The notes below the pieces were generated by a model. The model was not told the DNA's origin. It did not search any database and saw only the letters and a list, made by a program, of their open reading frames with translations. A DNA stretch of 64,000 bases, taken from Camellia lanceoleosa (taxonomy: Eukaryota > Streptophyta > Magnoliopsida > Ericales > Theaceae). This document shows positions 43,227-54,911 of this stretch, in pieces. Both the position numbers and the translations under genes were made by a program. The stretch spans positions 88,974,717 through 89,038,716 of the forward strand of contig CM045762.1 in NCBI GenBank assembly GCA_025200525.1, in the 5' to 3' direction. Each line of letters starts with the position of its first letter. Position 1 is the stretch's first letter.

Positions 43227-46200
43227 TTATGAGTCTTCACTAGAGACAGGAATAGGATCCATATCTTGGTCATTTTGGTCCTCATCTCCAGCCTGGAACT
43301 CATGAGGCAGTATGTGTATCATATTAACTGATACTGGAGGAAATGAGCCAAATTGGATGGCTGGTTGTACTTGCTTCCCCCCTTGGCCACCTTGTTCAGT
43401 TACTTCAGCAGCATCCTCCATGCTGCACTCTGGTACTTCGTTGTTAATTGATTCCTTCGAAGGATCTTTCTCAACTGGTTTTTCAACCGAAAATGTTTGC
43501 TCAGCCATGAAGGCTTCGAACATTTCTTCCTCCACCATTTCTTTCTTCTGGCTTATGCCAATTTCTTCTTCTGTCTCGCTATCACTCTCCATTAAAGCTT
43601 TTTCCAATCCTGCTAAGCTAGACTTCTCTCTGGCTTTTAGTTCAGAATGAACCTTGGCCAACTGTTCTCTGCTGCAACCCACTTTGCTTTGTAGAGTTGG
43701 CTTTGGAGTATGGTCTGACTTTGGAGTCTTTTTTCCTTCTGTTTGGACCAATGAAGAACTCTCTCCATTTTCTTTCATATCGTTCTGGTACTGAGTGTAC
43801 CTGCACTGAATCTTTCTCCTTTGTGATCTCGAAATGACTGGAACCATATTTGGTTCCTTTGTCTTTGGGTGTTTAAGTAATACCTAATTTTTCGGAGCCA
43901 CCAAAGGAGACTTGACCATCCTACCTTGGATTCCAACATCTCTCCGGGCAGGCACTTCCCTAGGTTTGTTTTGCATTATAAACCAGTCTGGGACTCCAGG
44001 TACCCACGAACTTGCTGACTCAGATGTTGAACTGCTTTTTTCTACCTTCGAAGCCATCTTCGAAACTGGCTGTGAAGGTAAGTGTTTGGCTCTGACCTCA
44101 TGTTTTGAGCCTGATTCAGACCTTCGATGAAGCTAGCCACTTTTTGTCCTGCGTGAGGCTGGTCTAGGGGGCCAATCTCTGGCTTTGATCCTATGAACTT
44201 AGCCTCTCACCAGTCTTCTTTCAAAATGACTGCTCTCCATTCTGTAGTAGTTAGGTGGTCTGGATTCATATAAGGGCCTCTTGCCTTTAGCATGCATTCT
44301 ATCTATTGCAGGCTCAACCACTGGTGGTCGCTGCTTATCACTAGCTGGATACGGCCTTTTGTTGTAAGCATTGGTTGATTTAGGACGTCTCTGAACATCC
44401 CTGTAGTATTGCTTCCCATCAATTGGAAGCCCCTTCAACCATTTATAACCCGATGCACAGGACACATCCTTTGCATCATCAAGGTTTCTAAGGAATCATC
44501 ATCTAGTGATTCTTCATCAGAGTGTTCCCTCTGGTGTGAGAAACCTTGTCCAATAACTGGTGGGTTTCTAGTGTCCTTTTTTATGGTTGTTTGGTTAGCA
44601 ATATGTATCTGCACATTGACTTCTTCCAATTCTGTCAATGACAAGTTTTGGAAGTCTGACGTAATGACATTGGCTGCCGCCTCTCCAACTTCTGGAAATG
44701 GATTACTGTCGATCCCCATGGCCTTTTCTGTTTTGGCTGGGAACTTCAAACTTCATTTCCGAATTTGTTCTTGGATCTTGTCTCGAAAAACAATGCAGTT
44801 TTTAGTCGAGTGAGACCAAGAGTTATGCCATTTACAATATACTTTTCCTTTAAGTTCATCTGGAGATGGCATTTTTACTCCTTTAGGTAACTTAAGGAAG
44901 TTGGCCGCAAGCAAATGATAAAAAATGGCATCTGCTTTTGTTAAATCGAAAGAGTATTTTCTGTGAAAGTCTTTCTTTTTAAACTGCTGATCAATTGTTG
45001 TATCCTTATGAACTAATGCCTCACAGATCACAAGTTCTTTGCCCACAATCTCTGCTGCGTCGATCTCATAATTAGGATCTCTATAATTTGTCTTGTACGA
45101 GGCATTATTTCAATCTTGTTCCTCCTCTAGTAATGCTTTGTATCTAGACACCTTATAGGTTAGTTCCACCAAATCTCTGAATTCAGTTGAGTCAAACTTC
45201 TTTCGACGCCTGAACTCTAGGCCATTTTGAGCCAATCTTACGAATTCTGACTCTGGCAGGATGACTCTACATTTATTTCGAGCCCTTTCAAATCTAGCAA
45301 TAAACTGAGTAGCCTTTTCTTCAGTCCTTTGACTCAATCTAGCCAAGTCTGCCATAGAAACCTCTAGCTCCGATTAGAAGAATTGGGCATGAAATGCCTC
45401 TTCCATTTGTTGCCAATTTTGAATGGAGCCAGGTGTAAGGTTGATGTACCATACAAATGCTCTTCCAGTTAGAGAATTTGGGAATAATCTCAGTTTCATA
45501 TAGTCATGATTAGTAAATTCACCGCATTGAGCAGCAAACCTAGCAATATGCTCTATTGTTGATTGGTTTCCACTCCCATAGAAAAGGATAAAATCTGGTA
45601 TCCTAAATCCCATTGGGTATTCATGTACCCTATCTACCCATTCTGGGTATGATTTTCTGTATACTGGAGTCTGGATCCCCCGAGCCATCGGTCCACACAT
45701 CTCCCTAACAATATCAGCAATTTGGTCCATGGGGACCATATTTTGTGCCTGCTGAACCACTACTGGAAGGACAAACATAGGATTTGGTTAGCAAACTTGT
45801 GCTTGCGGTCCTCTTGGTCCATAAGGTGGTACATTTGGGACTGGTTGTCCCTGTGGTGCAGGTTGCTATTGGGGGTGTGGGTAACCCTTTTGAGCCTGTC
45901 CTGCGAAAGGACCTGTGAAAGTTGCAGGAACAGGCGTTGTGTCCCTTCCAATTGCAGGCCAACTTTCCAACCCCCCAGGTATAAATTCGAATAAGGGATT
46001 ATTATACCCCCTAGTGCCCAGTATGGCTTCCAACATGGGATTTGTAACCATTCTTATGCAAGTTTCTTGTACTTGACCAGATCCACCAACTTGTGTGGCT
46101 TCATTGTTGAGTACTGAGGCATTTTGGCTTGCTATAGGCCTCAAAATGGGTTCATACCAAGACTGAGGTGATGGTCTTTCATAGTTCTGATTACTAGTTT

Positions 46201-46630
46201 GGCCATTAGAATGTCCATTAACTTGCATAGGCTGTTTGTCTCTAGCCAATCTTTGTTGAGGGACATTTGAAACTTCCTCTGTGTGTCTTGTGTTTGTTGT
46301 TTGGTGGTTATTCATTCGATCCAAAAAGGATGTTGCCCACATTTCCATTGTGTTCATTAATTGTTGTCCCATAGCATCTACTAGGCCATCCCATGGATTT
46401 GTTGGCTAAGTAGATGGAACAGTGGATGGTCCAATTCCTTGGTTTCATCCAATATTATGAACATATGGTTCTTGTCCCGAAGAACTGATCTGTTCGACCA
46501 TAGGTTCTGACAACATGGGAGTTTCCACAGGATATGTTACCACATTATCCTCTGGATTAGGTATTTCTACCTCTCCTTCTACGCCTTCTTCCAAACGTTC
46601 ATTTTCTCCTTGTCGTCTTCGTCTAGCCAT
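43227..46630 (-). pseudogene. gag region of the Tat element, in several frames
   Basis: The probable start is the ATG at 46630 (MARRRRQGENERLEEG), nine bases inside the primer site. A Gln/Asn-rich part follows (46372-45866), then the gag core: YPEWVDRVHEYPMGFRIPDF, FAAQCGE, LTGRAFVWYINL and EEAFHAQFF (45778-45374), with LSQRTEEKATQFIARFERARN (45355-45110). A CHHC-type knuckle, YCKWHNSWSHSTKNC, is at about 44860-44815. Acidic and low-complexity parts (44749-43227) lead to protease. Frames are repeatedly shifted, so no functional particle protein can be made. Confidence 0.8.
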
Positions 46631-46638
46631 TTTAACAA

Positions 46639-46656
46639 GTCCCACTGAGCGTGCCA
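46639..46656 (-). promoter_or_regulatory. Primer-binding site of the Tat element
   Basis: On the minus strand TGGCACGCTCAGTGGGAC lies eight bases after the 5' LTR end. It begins TGG as expected for complement to a tRNA CCA end. I could not assign the tRNA. Confidence 0.65.
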
Positions 46657-46664
46657 AAAATATA

Positions 46665-47454
46665 TGTTGGCTTTTTTGGCTTTCAAAGGGTATTTTTGTA
46701 AACGCGAGCGTGCCAGCAAGGATCAATCAGTCCTTACAGAAATTATAATTGCCAACCAATTATCAGACGATTGTGTTTTAGTTCTTTCAGCCTCAATGAA
46801 GAGGACTTTTACTGGTGGCTTAACTTAAGAGAAATTAAGCAAAATAACAGATAAATGACGAGCAATTGAAGTATTTCATTAAGATGAAAACTTACAATGA
46901 TCCAAACTCAGCCTCGTAGATATTTACAGCGACAATTTACTCGAAACTACTCCTATGAACGAATGCAGTGCAGGAATTTAAAGTACAGGAAATGTAAAGA
47001 ACAGGTATTTAAAGTGCAAGAAATGTAAAGACTGGAAATGTAAAACTGGAAAAGAAAATATGAAGTAAATGACTGGTTTTTTGGATCTGAGTCTGGGGGT
47101 TTTTTCTAGGGGCTTCCCTGCTATTTATACTTGTCAATGATGACCTTCGAACTGCACTTCAAACCGTTGAACTGCTCCTCTATGATCGCTAACCATGTTG
47201 CCTTATAAGTAGTTCCACTACACCATCATTTGCAGTTAGGCTTCCCTCATATATTTGAATTTGAATGTAACTAACCGTTAAAGCCACGTCACCTCGCATC
47301 TCTTTACTGATCCAATGCTACTCAGATCACATGAGAACCAATATTAACTGCTACATGTACGATCAGGATCAAAGGCTTGACTAGTCTTCCTATATTACCC
47401 TTACTCTGCCACGTGTCGAATTGTGATTGGCTTTTACAGAATATGTAGCCAACA
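46665..47454 (-). repeat. 5' LTR of the Tat element
   Basis: The 790-bp partner of 31893-32684 has the same TGTTGGC and GCCAACA ends. Its minus-strand TATA box is at 47122-47129. Gag and the primer site lie directly to the left. Confidence 0.9.
47122..47129 (-). promoter_or_regulatory. TATA box of the Tat 5' LTR
   Basis: TATAAATA on the minus strand in the sequence AAGTATAAATAGCAGGGAAG, identical in the 3' LTR. It should drive the element RNA leftward. Confidence 0.6.
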
Positions 47455-47459
47455 GAAAT
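47455..47459 (+). repeat. Target duplication GAAAT, right copy (Tat element)
   Basis: Partner of 31888-31892. The outer LTR resumes right after it. Confidence 0.9.
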
Positions 47460-49758
47460 ATAGATGAGAGCCCATATTGGATAATTTGCATATAAAATTC
47501 ATTTTATTACAAAGTCTTTGCCAGAAATGAACTATATTACCACATCTTAGAGTCGCCACCTAATATTTTAGAAAAATTAGGAAACTTGTGACTCGTGCAA
47601 AGATTATTGTTCGTCGTAAAGGATGCTTGGCTCGAAACCTTAGATCTGAGAGGGGAAGGTCTTTAATTAAGCACCCCCTCTCACTCGATCAAAGATCAGC
47701 CTTTATTAAACCATGATATGAGTTTTATTTACTTTATATGTTTATATCCCGATTATTTAATAAATCCTAAAATTTAATATGTAAAGCATACAAATATAGA
47801 CTATATCATTCATTTTGTAACAACTTGATTTCATATATTTTGAAAGAGTTTTGAAGATGTATAACTCAAAAAAATTGAGTTTGCAAACATAAAAATCAAC
47901 ATTATTCCAAATTAAGCAATACAGCCTCCATCTACCGTATTCATACAGTTATATCAAGTAAGCAAGCAGCTGCATGGTAGGATACTTACATATAGTAAGA
48001 AAAACACATATAAGCGGGGTGCTAAAGTATAAAAACTTATATATTTACCGACGTCCTGCGAATAGTTACAAAACAAAATTAGTAAAACATGCATAATCTA
48101 ATGTGCAAAATCATGATGCACTTCACTCCTGAAATGCAACTAAAGATTCAACTTCTAATATATGATTTGTGAATCATTTCAAGAACATGAGGTAGCGCAC
48201 ATAATCACATAAGAATTGAATCCATAGATGCAAACTTAGCTGAATCAAGATGTATGAAACATGGATATACTAAAAAGCAAAGTATGATGCTTATGTACAA
48301 ATAAAAAAATGAAGTAAAAGAATAGGATAGAAAAAAGCAGAGAGTGTAATTATTACAACACTTGAATAAATAATTACAAATTGAATGAGAGAGTGATGAA
48401 GAAAATATTACAACAAAAATAAAAACATCACAAATCTCTTAAATGAAAATATAATAGAAGATCTAGGTCTTGAGGATCGCTGGAAACTATTATGCTCGAC
48501 GCCAAAAGACCGCTCTGTTCTTTCTAGAAGAAGTTAGCTGGCCCACCAACTAGGCCTAGCAAAATCTATTTTGTTGCAACACTAAGAAAAGAACAAACAA
48601 GGAATATGTAGGTGGCTCAACTAACCACTTCCAGTTAGATTACAACAAGTTTATAATATGAAATCAAAGTAAGAAAATTAATATAAGAACAAAAAATACA
48701 AGAAAAATGAAAGAAATTGAAAATTCACCTTCCAAAGAAAGGATGAATTTCTTGAATTCTAAACTTCTTTTTGATCACCCTCTAGGTTGTGAATTATGTT
48801 CTTAATCCTCAATTTAAAAGCTTGGAATTTGAGACAGAATGGTGACTTTAGACAATATAATAGTGTGTTTATAGGAAATGATCACTCTTTAATTTTCTTA
48901 AATTTGGCAAGGACTACTCTTTCTTTTATCAAAGCTTTAGGATTTGGTCATCATGAGGATATATTAGTGTATAAATGGAAAGATGGAAGTTATGGCTCAC
49001 TTTGTATTTTTCTTTCAATTTTGGCAAGTCTTTTATCAAAGCATCAATTCCCCTCTCCCCCCCCCTCCTCCTCCTTTCATTCCTCTTCTCCATTCAGGAC
49101 TTAATATTGGCAATGAGGAGATTACTCTTTGTGGAGATGGGTGAAGACAATGGACAATGGTGGTGGAAGACAAAGGTTGATTGAGAGTTAATGGAAATCT
49201 AAAGAAAGTTTAATGGAATGTGCATTAACCCTCTCTTTTCTGAAGAGCCACTCCTTTTGGTAGGTGGAGGCTTTTGTACAAGAATGGATCCGAAAATGGG
49301 ATAGTGGAATGCCCCACATGCACTAAATAAGAATTCTGCCAAAACTGTCTTGTTTTTGGACAAATTGGTAGGCTAGCCAATTTCTTCACTGGTCGGCCAA
49401 CTTTTTGGCGAGCCGGCTACTATTCATGCACTATTTGACCAGCAAGCTACTAGTATTGCCGATCGACACTATTCATGCACTATTCACTGACATATTTTTT
49501 TTTTTTTTTTTTTGGGAAGGAAAAAACAAGGTTTTTCAACAGAATTATTGGAATTATGTGTAAAAGGAATATTTTGAAAAAAGAGAGTTTTGAACGGGTC
49601 TAAAACACTTGGCTAAGGCAGGTTTGAGGATGGGAATAAAGCTCGAATTCCATCTTTATTACTGAAGATTTTGTGAGATAGCACATTCTTATTTTCATCA
49701 TTGAGTGATGAAAATAAAGCACCCAAGTCTTAGGATCGGTGAAAATGGAGTGTCTACA

Positions 49759-49763
49759 GTAAT
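49759..49763 (+). repeat. Target duplication GTAAT, right copy (outer solo LTR)
   Basis: Partner of 31801-31805, directly after GAGTGTCTACA. Confidence 0.8.
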
Positions 49764-49906
49764 TTGTCATAAAAGAGAGATAAAAACTTCACTTTTAGTG
49801 GTGGCTTAGGTTGCCGTCACCTAAAACTTTTTTAGAGACAATAATTGATGTCGCGAAAAGTATTATAAGCGACGGCATAGAATGTTAAAAAAAAATAAAT
49901 AAATAA
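49764..49906. mobile_element. CACTA-like subterminal sequence, continued
   Basis: It contains GCCGTCACC, GTCGCGAAAAG and AAGCGACGGC motifs like those at 31600-31800. It was probably one piece with that stretch before the LTR insertion. It is interrupted again at 49907 by the foldback element. Confidence 0.35.
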
Positions 49907-51285
49907 TGGGTTAATTACAAAAAAAAAAAAAAAAAAAAACTTAGGATTTCGTGTGTTTTTCAATTTAAACTCTAGAATTTCAAATTCGACAAATTAAACC
50001 CTAGAGTTTCATCCATGTTTCAATTTCATCCCTCTGCCCATCTCCGTCATATTAAACTAACGGAAATCTGGGCAGAATTTGAAATTCAAACCTATATGTT
50101 CAAACACGTGTATCTCCCTCGTCGTAACTCCGTTTCACCTTATTTTTGCATTGTTGGATTCACCTAATGTCCTAATTTTCATTCCACTCTTCATATGCCT
50201 TGTTCCACATCTTTTTATTTGCCATTGGAGCTCCGAAAGTTGGTTGAAAATAAGATTTTTTTCTCGTTGGGCAAAAATTTTAGATTTAAATCTACATATT
50301 CAAGCTCTTGTATCTCCTTTATTGTAATTTCATTTCACTACATTTTTGTCTCATAAGATTCAACTTATGGCCTAGTTTTATTCTACCCCTCATATGCCTT
50401 GTTTCACCTCTTTTTGCATGCCGTTGGATCTTTAAAAGTTGGCCAAAAATAAGCTTTCTCTCTCTTTCTTTATGTTTTTTTTCTTCTTCTTCCTCATTCT
50501 CTGTAGTGCCTCCTCCTGGCTCACTACTACTGCTATTGCAGATTCATCATCATTATTTGCAAGATAAGGTGGCAGTGGTAATAGAGGCAGTGTCATCGAG
50601 TAGTGATAGGTATACAACTATACATAAAATTAAAAACCAAATGGGTTGGTCAGCATATATCGCCTTAGTTTTCAATCAAGCATCATCCATTGTATCTCCG
50701 CTGCCAAGAATATTGTTGCAATAGCAACGAGCGAACGAGAGAGAGAGATCTTATTTTTGGCCAACTTTTGGAGATCTGACAGCATACAAAAAGAGGTGAA
50801 ACAAGGCACATGAAGGGTGGAATAAAAATGAGGCCATGAGTTGAATCTAATGATGCAAAAATAAGGTGAAACGGAGTTACAATGAGGGAGATACAAGTAC
50901 TTGAATACGTGGATTTGAATCCGAAAAATTTGTCCAAAGTGAGAAAAATCTTATTTTTGGCCAACTTTCAAAACTCTGACGAAAAGTAAAAAGATGTGAA
51001 ATAAGGCGTATGAAGAGTGGAACGAAAACTAGACCATGAGGTGAATCCAACGATACAAAAATGAGGCCAAACATAGTTATGAAGAGGGAAATACAAGTGT
51101 TTAAACATGTGGATTTGAATATGAAATTCTGCACAGATTTCCATTAATTTAATATGACGGAGATGGACGGAGGGGCCAGATTGAAGCACAGGTGAAATTC
51201 TAGGGTTTAATTTGTCAAAATTGAAATTCTAGGATTTAAATTGAAAAACACGCAAAATCCTGGGATTTTTTTTGTAATTAACCCA
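49907..51285. mobile_element. Foldback (long terminal inverted repeat) element, MULE-like
   Basis: The ends TGGGTTAATTAC and GTAATTAACCCA begin inverted arms of roughly 550 bp (left 49907-50470, right 50730-51285) around a 260-bp centre with CT-rich and CTACTACTGC sequence. Each arm contains two tandem copies of a unit of about 200 bp with GTATCTCC, GTTTCACC..ATTTTTG, CATATGCCTTGTT and AAAGTTGGCCAAAAATAAG. This gives two copies on each strand. There is no transposase and no convincing target duplication. Long inverted arms suggest a Mutator-like or foldback class. The transcript could form a long hairpin. Confidence 0.7.
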
Positions 51286-52130
51286 AAAAGAATTAAATTA
51301 AAACTGTATTCACGATAGTTTAAACTGTCGCTAAAGATTTGAACTAATATGTATATGCGACAAATTAATCCGTTGTTAATAAAATATAAAGAAATGATGA
51401 TTATATTAGCAACGATTTATTATTATCGCTATAAAGTTATTTTCATAAAATAAATATATATTTTATTAATTCATTCCCTGTACAAATTATTAATATTTTT
51501 AAAAATAAAATACATCCATATTCACATACATTCACATTCACATTCACAAAATCATACGAATAATATATATATATATATATAACCTGTAACAATACAATGT
51601 CAACCAAACATTCTTTATAAAAATATATAAAATATCCTCTAACAATACTAATAATTTTAGATAATTCAAGAACTCAAATTTTTCTATCTAAAACAAAATA
51701 AAAGTATCGACAATACAAATAAAAAAAAAAATATATTATAGCTTGTTTTAATATCAACAATAAGTTCTGATATCGATATGTGAAGATATTATCATATACT
51801 CAAAATGGTTGTATCTACAAAAGGAAAAAAAGAAAAAGAAAAAACAATCATTTACAATATAATTAATTTTAAAATTATAGAAAATGTAAAATATTTGATA
51901 TTTATTTCAAATTTTTTTTTTTTTTTTTTTTGTAAACTCCTACATCGATATGCGAAAATCAGGACACCATTCACATGCCTTGCACATTTTACTTATATCA
52001 TGACACCACTCTTAAAAGAACTTGTCCTCAAGTAAGAGATAAAACAAAGAAGCAACTGCTAGAAACAATCATTAAAAGCAACAATACCACAGACTAATCT
52101 ATTATATAAGGAACTAGCTGTTGAACGTTT
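51286..52130. other. AT-rich DNA with CACTA-like motifs and a TA repeat
   Basis: The first 150 bp carry CACGATAGTTTAAACTGTCGC and GCGAC motifs like the CACTA-like stretch on the other side of the foldback element. A CATTCA repeat (51515-51545) and a TA run (51566-51581) follow. No gene was recognised. Confidence 0.35.
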
Positions 52131-52396
52131 AGGGCATGTTTGATTGGGTGGATTAGAGTATGAGATTGAGATTATTAATCCGTGGGTCCTATTATTTCAT
52201 GTTTGTTTTAACATTTTGGTTTAGAATTATTAATCCAATGGATAATTAATCTAACAAATTTGTAGGATTATTAGTAATGGGGTAGGGATGGGATTATTAA
52301 TCCAATGGCTATTAATCCAATTTGATAGTGAATACTGCACTAATTTAATAAGATTATTAATACTTCACTATTAGTCTTTTGAATCAAATATGACCT
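52131..52396. mobile_element. Small MITE (about 266 bp)
   Basis: AGGGCATGTTTGATT and AATCAAATATGACCT are inverted repeats matching at 13 of 15 positions. The inner part is built of repeated ATTATTAATCC motifs in both orientations. Flanks do not give a clear duplication, so the superfamily (hAT or PIF/Harbinger) is not settled. Confidence 0.55.
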
Positions 52397-52419
52397 TAAA
52401 GTATTAGAAGTATTCATAT

Positions 52420-52434
52420 GAGGCATGCGCACTT
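52420..52434 (+). repeat. 15-bp target duplication of the LINE tail, left copy
   Basis: GAGGCATGCGCACTT recurs perfectly at 52809-52823. The last TT may also be counted to the poly-T run. Confidence 0.9.
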
Positions 52435-52808
52435 TTTTTTTTTTTTTTGATCGGCAAAGAAAACTTTATTGATGGAAAGAACAATTTACATCAATAAAGA
52501 GGAGCTTGGAGCTATAGCAAGCTCCAACCTCCTAGTTGGTGAGAAACCAACGCCCAAAACAAAACAAAAGGAAACCAAAAAGAATAAAACCAGCAGCCCT
52601 ACAATCAAATTAATGAAATTAACTCCAGCTAAAACCAGCAGCCCTACAATCCGAACGCAGCAGCCCTTCAATCAAACCAAGCCCCTTTTTGTTTAATCCA
52701 ACACATCAGCAAACAACTGAGGCACCTGTATCCTTAGAAGTTTTGTCAGATTTGTCCTTCACTACCATCTCCAAACTGATTAGCACAGATTAAGACAGCA
52801 CACACCAA
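52435..52808 (-). mobile_element. 5'-truncated LINE tail (about 374 bp)
   Basis: A poly-T run on the plus strand (poly-A tail on the minus strand) follows the left duplication. It is followed by TTGATCGGCAAAGAAAACTTTATT, close to the tail of the insertion at 24983 (TTGATCAGCAAAGAAAAATTTCATT). A perfect 15-bp duplication flanks it. The internal part has a near-repeat of AAAACCAGCAGCCCTACAATC. No ORF is retained. Confidence 0.85.
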
Positions 52809-52823
52809 GAGGCATGCGCACTT
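52809..52823 (+). repeat. 15-bp target duplication of the LINE tail, right copy
   Basis: GAGGCATGCGCACTT, partner of 52420-52434. Confidence 0.9.
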
Positions 52824-54875
52824 GATAGGCATTATAGCTGATCTTACTTAGGATCTCACAATGATCCATTTTCTGGTCATTGAGCTTCATATAGAAACCA
52901 TGGGGTTGACTATCCTTTGTCAAAACCACCCAAACACAATGGAATTTCACTTGTTATTGCGATTGGGTACCTGGTTAAGATTTCTTAATGTGAAAGAGAT
53001 TGTATCCAATGTGAATTCTCCACTCATATTAAAATATTCATGCATTCGGGGAACATGTGCCAAAGCAGAAAGCTTTGTAATATACAAATATGATTCTCTC
53101 TTCTTTTGTTTGACAAGCTTGACAAATACTTGATTTACAATAGATTTGTTGCACACCACACCATATCCGCTTCACGCGCTATATTTACTTATTTATATTT
53201 TTTTTATTGGCAACCATATTTGCATCATGTTATGTCCAACAAAAATGTTTCACCTATTGCGATGTTTATACATCAAAATAGCAAGATATGATTACTCATA
53301 TGTAAACCCATTGTCCAAGGACCAGGCAATATAAAAACATGGAAGCGAAATTAATCAACAAATCCACATAGGTGATAAAACAACAACTCAATACTGAAAC
53401 ACATTGAATAAGATATGATTATGACAATGACAAAATATATGTACACACACTTTAAAAAACAAAAGAGAAATACAACAAGAATAAAAACAAATTAATTTAA
53501 ACCCCTCTTCTTGTGGTCACATTAGTCATATAACTCGTAGGTTTAGGTACCACAACTCGAATCCATTTCAACAACTTGGCTAAAATCTGAAATAATCATA
53601 TGAAAGATTGAGTGAAATTAAATAAACTGAAATATGTTCACCAATTATGTAGAATGTACTAGTTTAAGTCCACAGGTAGTACCGTAAAAGAAAAAACTCC
53701 CAAAGCTCCAGGAGAAACTTTTCGTTTCAGAGTCCTATGCATTCTTGAAAACTGATCTAATCATTGAGAGAAAGTAAAGTTTCATCAATATTCCTATGAA
53801 ACTCTTGCTTAAAATAACTTTACCTATTTGAAACATATATAATTAGAAAAACAATAAATTTAAATATCTTAACTACTCAAAAACCGTAATATATTAGGAA
53901 TTTTGCATTGCATATATCCAAAAATGAAGTTCCATGATGGAGAAAAAAGATTTACAATGATATAGCACCTTAACCACTAACATAAATGCCCGTAATTTTA
54001 AACTACATGATCAAAGAATTATATGTAGGATTCTCTTTTTCATCACTGAAAGGATAAGGAAAAAAACAAAATGCACAGTGACAAGATTAAGATCACATCC
54101 TTTATTTATATGACATCATTCGCATCGCATCCTTTGTTAACTTCTAATAACAAAGTACACTGCAGTCTACGCTAGATAAATTCCTATACACAGCTTAGGT
54201 TACTCCAAATTTGGTGAAACATTTTGTCCTATGATTGTACCCTAACGCAATAAGAAAAATGAAGAACTTAAATTATATAGCATGCTATTCTTATCCAACT
54301 CCTTATCCCATCACAATCTCCTAAATTATAGTACCACGTCCATACATAATACTAAGGCTCTTTAATCTAGCCTATAAGTCTCTCCCTCTGTAGTGGTTTG
54401 CTGTAATACCAAATGATACAACCTATGGATAGAACTCACCCTTGAAAATCGGCTTGCAAGGAGTAGCAACTCGAGGGGTAAGCAGTTTTGGTGCTTGCCT
54501 AAGGCCCTGAGTAGAGGAGACCTCACTTATTATATCTTCACTATACAATGTGTATATACAAAAAAAAAAAAAAAAAAAAGAAATGAAATTATTATTCATA
54601 CTTAACTTTTTTGTTGCATACACTCACATTTTTTTCAAAGACACAATGTGTAGTGAAAATAACAAAAAGTGAAGTGCAAATAACTACTCCCAAAAAAGTT
54701 AATGAAAATGGTCAAATCTTAAATTATCAAAACAGAATACCACACTTCATCAGGTATCCTAGTCTCTTCATCAAACAAAAAATAAAGCAAAACAACCTCT
54801 CATCAGATACAAAAAAGGGTCTCGTCATTGAATTTACACTCATTCTCTTCGTCAAGAAAAAACAAGCCCTCTTTA

Positions 54876-54911
<36 letters not shown>

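Larger units (their letters stand above)
31893..47454 (-). mobile_element. Complete Tat-lineage Ty3/gypsy retrotransposon with antisense cargo genes
   Basis: Two LTRs of about 790 bp, each TGTTGGC...GCCAACA, bound a 15.56-kb unit flanked by perfect GAAAT duplications. The minus-strand order from the 5' LTR (46665-47454) is primer site, gag, protease, reverse transcriptase, RNase H, a second archaeal-type RNase H, and integrase. About 6 kb of opposite-strand coding DNA follows, then the polypurine tract and the 3' LTR (31893-32684). The second RNase H marks the Tat clade. The LTRs differ at a few dozen positions by eye, so the insertion is not recent. Stops in gag, protease and pol make it non-autonomous now. 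The antisense cargo is described separately. Confidence 0.92.
31806..49758 (-). mobile_element. Antisense Tat/Ogre-type solo LTR, split by a 15.6-kb Tat element
   Basis: The left 87 bp (31806-31892) and the right 2.3 kb (47460-49758) join into one LTR of about 2.4 kb. The junction GTGCAATGTGAAAT..AGATGAGAGCCC matches the continuous sequence in the LTR at 4127 (AAGTGCAATGTGAAATAGAAAAAGAC). The right end is GAGTGTCTACA, as in the solo LTR ending at 15089. Perfect GTAAT duplications flank it. A GC-rich GGTCGGCC/GCCGGC cluster lies at about 49360-49470. No gene belongs to the LTR itself. Confidence 0.8.

Noticed and set aside
49907..51285. Open frames in the foldback arms
   Set aside because: Each occurs in mirrored copies in both arms, as expected for repeat units, and none resembles transposase.
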